Made by a program: the position numbers and the translations under genes | From: Roseobacter litoralis Och 149 | GTDB taxonomy: Bacteria > Pseudomonadota > Alphaproteobacteria > Rhodobacterales > Rhodobacteraceae | Direction: 5' to 3' | Length of the DNA stretch: 64,000 nucleotides | NCBI RefSeq assembly: GCF_000154785.2 | Contig: NC_015730.1 | Span: 1,488,001 to 1,552,000, forward strand | The notes under the pieces: model-generated | The model's input: only the letters and a program-made list of their open reading frames with translations | Databases searched by the model: none | What the model was told of the DNA's origin: nothing | Shown: positions 54,086-61,720 of the stretch, one piece after another | How the letters are laid out: each line of letters starts with the position of its first letter | Position numbering within the stretch: the stretch's first letter is position 1

Positions 54086-55492
54086 ATGAGCCTGACAGAC
54101 CCGGATCGCCTGTTTCCGATTGAGCCATCAGCACGGGCCTTGGCGCGCGATCTCCACACGTCGGTGTGTGATCTGCCGATCATCAGCCCGCATGGTCATT
54201 GTGATCCGCGCTGGTTCGCTGAAAACGCGCGATTTGAAAACCCCGCGGCTTTGTTCGTTATTCCGGATCATTACGTTTTTCGCATGTTGATCAGTCAGGG
54301 TGTCGCGCCCGAAGATCTGGGAATACCGCGTGTTGACGCAGGGCAGGTCGAAACGGATCCGCGCAAGATATGGCGCTTGTTTGCGCAGCATTTCCATCTC
54401 TTTCGGGGCACCCCTTCGGCGATGTGGCTCAACCACTCGTTTGAGCATGTGTTTGGTCTGAACACGCCCCTGAGTGCTGAGACAGCAGATGCCTGTTACG
54501 ATCATATTGAAGCGATGCTGCAGACAGATGCGTTTCTGCCGCGCGCCCTTTTTGAAGACTTCAATGTTGAAATGCTCGCCACCACCGAAGGGGCGCTGGA
54601 TGACCTGCGCTGGCATCGCCAAATCCGCGAAAGCGGTTGGTCGGGCCGGGTTGTAACGACTTACAGACCGGATGCGGTGGTCGATCCCAGCTTTGAAGGA
54701 TTTGCGGAAAACGTGTCCCAACTGGGTGCGTTGACCGGCGAGGATACCAGCAGCTGGCAGGGCTATCTGAACGCGCATGCGGCGCGCCGGGCTTTTTTCA
54801 AATCCTTCGGGGCGACGGCATCAGATCATGGGCATCCCTCGGCACGCACGGCCGATCTGTCGCAGGCCGAGGCGGCGGATTTGTTTCAAAAAGCGTTGCG
54901 CGGCACCTGTTCCCCAGAGGAGGAGGATGTGTTCCGCGGCCATATGTTGACCGAGATGGCGCGCATGAGCCTTGAAGATGGTCTTGTGTTGCAAATCCAT
55001 CCGGGATCACGGCGAAATCACAGCGCACAGATGTTCGCGCGCTTTGGCCGTGACAAAGGGTTCGATATCCCCGGTCGGACGGATTACGTGCAGGATCTGC
55101 GCCCCTTGCTGGATGCGGTCGGAATGGAACCCGCGCTGAATATTATCCTGTTCACATTGGATGAGACCACATACGGGCGCGAACTTGCCCCGCTTGCGGG
55201 GGCTTATCCGGCGTTGAAACTCGGGCCGCCCTGGTGGTTTTTTGACAGCTATGAAGGCATCAAAAAGTTCCGAGAAGCCACAACCGAAACCTGCGGGTTC
55301 TATAACACGGCGGGCTTTAATGACGATACGCGGGCCTTCTGCTCGATCCCGGCGCGTCATGATGTGGCGCGCCGCTCGGACTGCGCCTACCTTGCGACGC
55401 TGGTCAGGACCGGCCGGTTAAGCGAGGCCGAAGCCTTTGAACTGGCGCATGACCTGTCTTATCGTTTGGCAAAAGAGGCGTATAGATTGTGA
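54086..55492 (+). CDS. uxaC: glucuronate/galacturonate isomerase
   Basis: 468 residues, the normal UxaC length. The metal-binding SPHGHCDPRW (residues 29-38) and FEDFNVEMLATTEGALDDL, HPGSRRNHSAQMF and LGPPWWFFDSYEGI are the family blocks. It converts D-glucuronate to D-fructuronate, the first step of uronate breakdown. It overlaps uxuB by 4 bases (GTGA). Confidence 0.95.
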   Translation: MSLTDPDRLFPIEPSARALARDLHTSVCDLPIISPHGHCDPRWFAENARFENPAALFVIPDHYVFRMLISQGVAPEDLGIPRVDAGQVETDPRKIWRLFAQHFHLFRGTPSAMWLNHSFEHVFGLNTPLSAETADACYDHIEAMLQTDAFLPRALFEDFNVEMLATTEGALDDLRWHRQIRESGWSGRVVTTYRPDAVVDPSFEGFAENVSQLGALTGEDTSSWQGYLNAHAARRAFFKSFGATASDHGHPSARTADLSQAEAADLFQKALRGTCSPEEEDVFRGHMLTEMARMSLEDGLVLQIHPGSRRNHSAQMFARFGRDKGFDIPGRTDYVQDLRPLLDAVGMEPALNIILFTLDETTYGRELAPLAGAYPALKLGPPWWFFDSYEGIKKFREATTETCGFYNTAGFNDDTRAFCSIPARHDVARRSDCAYLATLVRTGRLSEAEAFELAHDLSYRLAKEAYRL

Positions 55493-56943
55493 GTAATTTC
55501 CCGCGTTTGCAGCGCCAGACCGACGCCCCTGTCATTGGTATGGTGCACCTCGGCCCCGGCGCTTTCTTTCGTGCTTTCAACGCCATCTACACGGATGAGG
55601 CGATGGCCATCGACGGGGGCGATTGGGGCATCCTTGCCGTGAGCTTGCAAAGCGCGCGCGCCCAGCAGGAACTTGAGCCGCAGGGCTGCGTCTATACATC
55701 CGTTTCAATGGGGCCTGAGGGAGAAACCGCGCGTGTCGTGAATGCCATTTCGGGCGTCATGGTTGCCCCGCTGAACCCGGAGGCGGTGTTGAAAGCGATG
55801 ACGCAAGACGAGGTTAAAGTTGTTTCCCTCACAATCACAGAAAAAGGATATTGCCGTCATCCGACCTCAGGTGGTTTGAACGTGGAAAACCCGGATGTGC
55901 AACATGATCTGAACACTCCGGCGGCTTCCAAAACCGCGCCCGGCCTGATCGTGGAGGCGCTGGCACGGCGCAAACAGGCGAATGTCAGACCGTTCACCGT
56001 GTTGAGCTGTGATAACCTGCCGGAGAATGGGGCGACGACACGGCGTATCATTCTTGAATTCGCGCAGAAACGTGATCCCGAACTGGCCGCATGGATATCA
56101 GAACATGCACGTTTTCCATCCACGATGGTCGACCGGATCACCCCGGCAACGACACAAGGTGACATTGACGCACTGGCGGCGCGCAGCGGGTACTATGATG
56201 CGGCGCTCGTGCGGCATGAAGGGTTTCGCCAGTGGGTAATTGAAGACGACTTCGTGGATGGTCTCAGACCGGCGTGGGAAAAAGCGGATGCGCAATTTGT
56301 GGGCTCCGTCACCGCGCATGAAGCGATGAAGCTGAGGTGCCTTAATGGCACCCATTCGACGCTGGCATATCTGGGCTATCTGGCAGGCTATGAAACAATT
56401 GCCGAAACCGTGGCTGATGCGTCCTTTGCCTCACTGTGCAACACGCTCTGGCATGATGAGATCCTTCCGACCGTGCCCGTGCCCGAAGGGGAAGATTTGC
56501 AGGCCTATGTGGCAGCATTGCTCACGCGATATCAAAACCCTGCAATCCGGCATCTGACTTGGCAGATCGCAATGGATGGCTCACAAAAGCTGCCTCAACG
56601 CATTCTTGGCAACATTGCGGACGGGTACAGGGCAGGGCGCGCGCCGCATGGGCTGTGCCTCGCCGTGGCGGGTTGGATGCGGTATGTCGGGGGCGTGGAT
56701 GAAAAAGGCGCAGCGATAGATGTGCGCGATCCCTTGGCCAAAACGCTGAAAGCGGCCTCGAACAGTGCTGAAACATCATCCGGAAAAGTGGACGCGCTGC
56801 TTGGGGTCCGTGACGTCTTTGATGATGAGCTCTCTTCAAACCCGGATTTCAGACAGGCAGTGTGCAATGCATATGAAACGCTGGTGTCGAAGGGCGCAGC
56901 CGGAGCTGTTGCTGAATATGTTAAAGGCGCAGATCAGGCCTGA
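55489..56943 (+). CDS. uxuB: fructuronate reductase / mannitol dehydrogenase family
   Basis: 484 residues from a GTG that overlaps the uxaC stop. The NAD-binding start is GMVHLGPGAFFRAFNAIYTD, and the catalytic region KLRCLNGTHSTLAYLG has the Lys, Asn and His of the mannitol dehydrogenase family. With uxaC beside it, fructuronate reductase (to D-mannonate) is the likely activity. Its stop is shared with the convergent choV in a 10-base palindrome. Confidence 0.9.
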   Translation: MSNFPRLQRQTDAPVIGMVHLGPGAFFRAFNAIYTDEAMAIDGGDWGILAVSLQSARAQQELEPQGCVYTSVSMGPEGETARVVNAISGVMVAPLNPEAVLKAMTQDEVKVVSLTITEKGYCRHPTSGGLNVENPDVQHDLNTPAASKTAPGLIVEALARRKQANVRPFTVLSCDNLPENGATTRRIILEFAQKRDPELAAWISEHARFPSTMVDRITPATTQGDIDALAARSGYYDAALVRHEGFRQWVIEDDFVDGLRPAWEKADAQFVGSVTAHEAMKLRCLNGTHSTLAYLGYLAGYETIAETVADASFASLCNTLWHDEILPTVPVPEGEDLQAYVAALLTRYQNPAIRHLTWQIAMDGSQKLPQRILGNIADGYRAGRAPHGLCLAVAGWMRYVGGVDEKGAAIDVRDPLAKTLKAASNSAETSSGKVDALLGVRDVFDDELSSNPDFRQAVCNAYETLVSKGAAGAVAEYVKGADQA

Positions 56944-57968
56944 GTGGACACGCGGGGCACCAGTGCCCTGACCAGTTCTTTCATGTCCAGAATACCAACT
57001 GGAACGCCATCCTGCATCACCCGATACGTGAGGGTGGTGTCCCCCCCGGACCGCGCGATCAGATGCTCCAGCGTATCATCCGCCGCAACATCACCGGCAA
57101 AGGGCATATCGGTGAGCGGTTTCATCACCGAGCGGACACGCAGGACGCGGGCGCGGTTGATGTCGCTGACGAAGTCTTCGATATAGGGATCGGCGGGATT
57201 CAGCAGGATGCCTTGCGGCTCCCCCTGTTGGATGACAGCGCCATCCTTGAGGATCACGAGATGGTCCGCCAGTTTCAGAGCTTCATCAAGGTCGTGCGTG
57301 ATAAAGACGATCGTCTTTTTCAGCTCGACCTGTAGTTCGAGCAGCAAATCCTGCATGTCCGTCCGGATCAGCGGGTCCAGCGCGGAAAACGCCTCATCCA
57401 TCAGCATGATGTCCGTCCCGGCAGTCAGTGCGCGCGCAATGCCCACCCGTTGTTGCATGCCCCCCGAAAGTTGCGACGGATACCGGTCCTCATACCCCCC
57501 CAAGCCCACACGCGTGAGCCAGCGCCGTGCCTCTTTGTCCTGCGTCGCACCATCCGCGCCCTGAACCGCGAGGGCCGTGGCGGCGTTTTGCAGAACCGTG
57601 CGGTGCGGCAACAGGGCAAACTTCTGAAAGACCATCGCCATTTTCGTCTGGCGCAGCGCCCGCAGGTCACTGTCGCTGAGCTTGGTGACATCCTCGCCAT
57701 CCACAAGGATTTCGCCAGCGGTTGGGTCGATCAGGCGATTGAGATGCCGGATCAGCGTGCTTTTCCCCGACCCTGACAGCCCCATGACGACGGTGATTTC
57801 GCCCGCCTGCATGTCCACATTGATATCCTGTAGCCCCAGAACATGACCGTGATCTGCAAGCAGGGTTTCCTTGTCCAGACCATTTCGGACCTGTGTCATC
57901 ATCTGCGTGCTGCGCGGGCCAAATATCTTGTAAACACCGCGCAATATGACTTTGGGTTCGGGCTTCAT
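56934..57968 (-). CDS. choV: choline/glycine betaine ABC transporter ATPase
   Basis: 344 residues from the ATG at 57966-57968; an ATG at 57987-57989 inside choW is also possible. ProV-type sequence: VYKIFGPRS start, Walker A GLSGSGKST, MAMVFQKFALLPHRTVLQNA, signature LSGGMQQRVGIARAL, MDEAFSALDPLIR, and a C-terminal region that may contain a CBS-like regulatory part. It powers uptake of a quaternary amine osmolyte. It ends in the same palindrome as uxuB. Confidence 0.92.
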   Translation of the reverse strand: MKPEPKVILRGVYKIFGPRSTQMMTQVRNGLDKETLLADHGHVLGLQDINVDMQAGEITVVMGLSGSGKSTLIRHLNRLIDPTAGEILVDGEDVTKLSDSDLRALRQTKMAMVFQKFALLPHRTVLQNAATALAVQGADGATQDKEARRWLTRVGLGGYEDRYPSQLSGGMQQRVGIARALTAGTDIMLMDEAFSALDPLIRTDMQDLLLELQVELKKTIVFITHDLDEALKLADHLVILKDGAVIQQGEPQGILLNPADPYIEDFVSDINRARVLRVRSVMKPLTDMPFAGDVAADDTLEHLIARSGGDTTLTYRVMQDGVPVGILDMKELVRALVPRVSTQA

Positions 57969-57978
57969 TTCATTGGTC

Positions 57979-59013
57979 TCAATGCGCATTCTTGTTCTTG
58001 TCGATACGACCGAGCGCCGCTTTTGAAGCGCGATCAAGGATGACGGCCAGCAACACGATGCCAAAGCCTGCCACAATACCGACGCCCAGTTCCAGATTGC
58101 GGATGCCACGCAGCACCAGCACCCCAAGACCGGGGGCAGAGACAAGCGACGCGATCACAACCATTGCGAGGCTCATCATGATGGTCTGATTGACGCCCGC
58201 CATGATATTGGGCAGCGCCAGTGGCAATTGCACCCCCCAGAGTTTCTGGTGTTTCGTCATGCCAAAGGCGTCTGCGGCCTCGATCACGTCCGGGTCCACC
58301 AGTCGGATGCCAAGGTCGGTCAGGCGGATCACCGGGACAATGGCGTAAAGGATGATCGCGATCCCGTAGAGCTTTGATTCCGTGACGGAAAACAGAAAGA
58401 TCAGAGGGATGAGATAAACGAATGTGGGTAGGGTCTGCAGCAGATCAAGGATCGGCACGACGATGCGTTGCAGGGTGTTGGAGCGCGACATGGCAATCCC
58501 TATCGGCACGCCCAAGGCAACCGACAGCCCAGTGCAGACAAAGATGATCGACAGAGTTTGCAGCGCCACATCCAGATGATCAATCAGCCCCAGAAACAAG
58601 AACGAGATGGCAACGAAAACGGTGACGCCGATGGATCGCGCGACGTACCACGTCAGGGCCACAAGCAGGGGTACGATGATAAACCACGGCGTCGTCGTGA
58701 ACAGCCACAAGGCACCATCAAGCATCCACGACAGCGGTTGCGTGATCGGGTCCAGCACCAGTTTGAGGCTTTCGCGTGCGGCCAGAAAGGCGTTTTCGAC
58801 ACCTGCGGTCATGTCGCGGGTTTGCGGGATCTGCGTGCAGGACTCATGCAGCGTATCGAGAGAGGGAAAGGGGATGCTGCCAAATGACCGCTCTGTGTCG
58901 TCACCGCCCAACTGGCCAAGCAATGCCTGCATCGACGTGGGCGCGGTTTCGACGCTTTGATCGCACCACGCGCGCAGACCCAATGTATCAAAGAGACCGT
59001 CGTAATACGCCAT
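57979..59013 (-). CDS. choW: choline/glycine betaine ABC transporter permease
   Basis: 344 residues, with an N-terminal extension of about 90 residues before the membrane core, as in ProW. TM segments include LWLFTTTPWFIIVPLLVALTW, VFVAISFLFLGLIDHLDV and SIIFVCTGLSVALGVPIGIA; the EAA-type loop is VIEAADAFGMTKHQKLWGVQ. Lies between choX and choV on one strand. Confidence 0.92.
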   Translation of the reverse strand: MAYYDGLFDTLGLRAWCDQSVETAPTSMQALLGQLGGDDTERSFGSIPFPSLDTLHESCTQIPQTRDMTAGVENAFLAARESLKLVLDPITQPLSWMLDGALWLFTTTPWFIIVPLLVALTWYVARSIGVTVFVAISFLFLGLIDHLDVALQTLSIIFVCTGLSVALGVPIGIAMSRSNTLQRIVVPILDLLQTLPTFVYLIPLIFLFSVTESKLYGIAIILYAIVPVIRLTDLGIRLVDPDVIEAADAFGMTKHQKLWGVQLPLALPNIMAGVNQTIMMSLAMVVIASLVSAPGLGVLVLRGIRNLELGVGIVAGFGIVLLAVILDRASKAALGRIDKNKNAH

Positions 59014-59082
59014 TAAATGCCCTTTTGTTTCAATGTGCAGCGCCCGTTCTCCGAGCGCTGCACTGTCTTTTGATGGTGCAGC

Positions 59083-60051
59083 TTATTGCAAAATGGCGCT
59101 CAGATTTGCCTTGGCATCGTCGTTGAGCCACGCAGCCCATGTGTCTTTATAGGTGGTCAGGAAATAGACGGCGGCCTCTTCGTTTGAGGCGTTGTTTGTT
59201 TCCTGCCATGCCAGCACTTCGCCCATCTGCGCATTGGTAAAGCTCATCTTGCTGAGCATTTCCGCGACATCTGGTTCGCGTTCCGAAAAGGTCGTGGTAA
59301 CCGCTGTCACAACATTCGATGTGGGGTAGGCGGAGAGGCCGGGTGTCGCGCAATCTTCCAGCCCGTTGCAGGTGTGCGTGGCCTCATCGTAGGCAGGCAT
59401 TTCAACCTGAACCATCGGGTATTTCCCAAGCACGGATGTGGGCGCCCAATAGTATCCAAACCAAGGCTCTCCCGCTTCATATGCGGCTGCAATGGCCGTG
59501 GCGAGCGTCTCACCAGAGCCGTGTTGAAATCTTTCAACCCCTGCATCGGCCAGACCGGACGCCTTGAAATTGTTGTTGTTCGTGATGTCACAGCCCCAGC
59601 CCGACGGGCAGTCATGAAAAAGCCCGCCAACGAGGTCTGGGTTGGCTTTGATACCGTCAAGGGTTTTCAGTTCGGGATGCGCGTCCGCAAGGTACTGCGG
59701 GATCCACCATGCCTCGACACCACCATCAGACAGCACCTTGGACACTTCAACAAGTTTGCCCTCAGCAACCAGTTCCTCATAGACTTCGGTGTAGCTTGTC
59801 CAGAGTTCGGTCAGGATATCCGGCTGGCCGGTTTCCGCGACGGATGTCATCGCCGGCACCGTTGTTGTGGGCACGACAGTTACATCGCAGCTATAGCCTT
59901 GGGTCATCAAAAAACTGGCAACTGATGTGACCACGGAGGCAGACGCCCAGTCCATTTCCGTGATCGAAACGGCACCGCAGTCAGCATAGGCGGCACCTGC
60001 CGTCATACCCGCTGACAGACATAGTCCGGCTGTGAATGTCTTGAATTTCAT
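59083..60051 (-). CDS. choX: choline/glycine betaine binding protein
   Basis: 322 residues with a signal peptide (MKFKTFTAGLCLSAGMTAGA, cut near YADC). ITEMDWASASVVTSVASFLM, ILTELWTSYTEVYEELV, WWIPQYLADAHPEL and WFGYYWAPTSVLGKYPMVQV supply the tryptophan and tyrosine cage typical of quaternary-amine binders. Choline or glycine betaine cannot be distinguished, so the symbol is provisional. First gene of the operon. Confidence 0.9.
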   Translation of the reverse strand: MKFKTFTAGLCLSAGMTAGAAYADCGAVSITEMDWASASVVTSVASFLMTQGYSCDVTVVPTTTVPAMTSVAETGQPDILTELWTSYTEVYEELVAEGKLVEVSKVLSDGGVEAWWIPQYLADAHPELKTLDGIKANPDLVGGLFHDCPSGWGCDITNNNNFKASGLADAGVERFQHGSGETLATAIAAAYEAGEPWFGYYWAPTSVLGKYPMVQVEMPAYDEATHTCNGLEDCATPGLSAYPTSNVVTAVTTTFSEREPDVAEMLSKMSFTNAQMGEVLAWQETNNASNEEAAVYFLTTYKDTWAAWLNDDAKANLSAILQ

Positions 60052-60366
60052 CGATAACTCCCGTTTTTAAGATCCAAGCGCCTCATTTTTAAGCGCTGAT
60101 CCAATTTTTTTGCTTCAGCCTATCACCCGGCCCATTATGCAGGCCAAGGGAACACGTGTTACCCCGACCGGTGGCACAAAAACACATCTGAATGAGTAGG
60201 TAGCTGCGCCGCTATGGTCAAGTATTGAACGTACGGCGGCGGTGGGGCGCAGTTGCTGTGCAGGCAATGGCGCTTGTTTAGGCAGCACTTGTCACACAGT
60301 GCGCGGGCTTGACAGGGAGACACGCATGACGGAACGATTGCGCCAAGCATATTGGGGATATTTTAG
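60052..60366. other. divergent intergenic region
   Basis: 315 bases between choX and the patatin-like gene, transcribed away from each other. No gene is supported. A TTGACA at 60309-60314 might be a -35 element for the patatin gene but no convincing -10 follows. GC-rich complementary segments near 60207-60250 could form a weak hairpin. Confidence 0.35.
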
Positions 60367-61635
60367 ATGGCTATTGGACTTGTCTTGGGGGGCGGTGCGC
60401 CCAACCTTCCGTTGATGTCGGGTGCTCTATTGGCGCTGGATGATGCAGGCATCGAATTTGACGTGGTTTCAACAACCGGCGCGGGGATGCTGATCGGGTT
60501 GCTGTATGCGGCACCAAGAAACGGTACGCGCAAGGAAACGTTGCAGGCAACCCGCGAAATGGGTGTGCATGACAGCATCTATAATATGTTCCCGGTCAAT
60601 TACAAAATCTTCCACAAGGCCGGTCCCATGGCCGAGGCCTATACGAAATTTCATCAGACATGGTTGGCGGCCATGCCACGCGAGAACGAAGCGCAGCGTT
60701 TCATGTCGGATATCACGCAATTCTGGGTCGCGGCCTTTTGTCCAAGCGATATGAACCCCAAACAAAACGGGATGTGCCAGCCACCGCCATGGATTGATCT
60801 GGTCGTGGATTTTGACAAGCTTACTGATTTTGATGGCGAGTTTCTGATGTCTGCCTACTGCATCGAAGACGAAGCAGAAGTGACATTTGCCAAGGAGGAA
60901 ATTACATCCGACCATTTCAAGGCGGCCTTGGCGATGCCCTTAATTTATGCGCCCTATAAAATGGACGGCAAAACATATCTTGAAGGATCGGCCTTTGACA
61001 CACTGGCCTTTAGCCCGGGCAATGTGATGAGCCGCAATCTTGTGGATACGGTTATCTATTTCGATATCCTGGGCCAGAGAAAGCTGATTGCCGAGCCTGA
61101 CAACCTTTATGATGCATGGGTGCATTCCATCATCAACCCACTGACGCGGATCGCTGAAATGGATTCGGCAAACTATGAAACCACGGGCTCCCAGCTTGAA
61201 GGGATCGATGTTTTGCGCATGCCGTTTCGTGACAATATCTCCGAAGAGCAATGGCCCAAGGTGCTGGACTGGTCCTACTCAAACATGTCCACATTGTTTG
61301 ACATCGGGTATAAGACCGGAACGGAATTTGCACAGACGCACAAAGCCAAGCTCGAGGCCACCAACGTAAAGACACCCAAGAACACCATTGAGACGATTGC
61401 GAAAAAAGGGATGGGCAAGGAGATGATGGATATCGTCAAAACTGCCAAGAAGAGCGCCGCCCCGGCCAAAGGGTCGGAACTGAAAAAGCAGTTCGAGAAA
61501 CTGGCCAAGGCTGAAGGCAAGGAAAACGACAAGGACCTGATCACCGCATTCTCATATGCGGCGCAGATGTTCGAGCAATCCTATGGGCCGGAAAAAAACG
61601 CTAAAAAACAATCGACGGCAAGCAAAGACAAATAG
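60367..61635 (+). CDS. patatin-like protein lacking catalytic Ser and Asp
   Basis: 422 residues. The patatin start is clear (IGLVLGGGAPNLPLMSGALL with the oxyanion loop, then DVVSTTGAGMLIGLLYA). The nucleophile motif G-x-S-x-G reads T-T-G-A-G, with Gly38 in place of Ser, and the dyad D-G-G/A reads EGS with Glu206 in place of Asp. Both catalytic residues are therefore missing while the fold seems kept. The C-terminal 100 residues are Lys/Ala-rich and probably helical. A binding or scaffolding role, for example on lipid or polyester surfaces, is a guess. Single gene. Confidence 0.8.
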   Translation: MAIGLVLGGGAPNLPLMSGALLALDDAGIEFDVVSTTGAGMLIGLLYAAPRNGTRKETLQATREMGVHDSIYNMFPVNYKIFHKAGPMAEAYTKFHQTWLAAMPRENEAQRFMSDITQFWVAAFCPSDMNPKQNGMCQPPPWIDLVVDFDKLTDFDGEFLMSAYCIEDEAEVTFAKEEITSDHFKAALAMPLIYAPYKMDGKTYLEGSAFDTLAFSPGNVMSRNLVDTVIYFDILGQRKLIAEPDNLYDAWVHSIINPLTRIAEMDSANYETTGSQLEGIDVLRMPFRDNISEEQWPKVLDWSYSNMSTLFDIGYKTGTEFAQTHKAKLEATNVKTPKNTIETIAKKGMGKEMMDIVKTAKKSAAPAKGSELKKQFEKLAKAEGKENDKDLITAFSYAAQMFEQSYGPEKNAKKQSTASKDK

Positions 61636-61720
61636 AGCGCGCTTTGCTACCCTAAGGGATATAGGGGAAAACCGTTGAGTATAAAAAGGTGCGATCAAGC
61701 GCCGCCAAGGGAACGGACGC

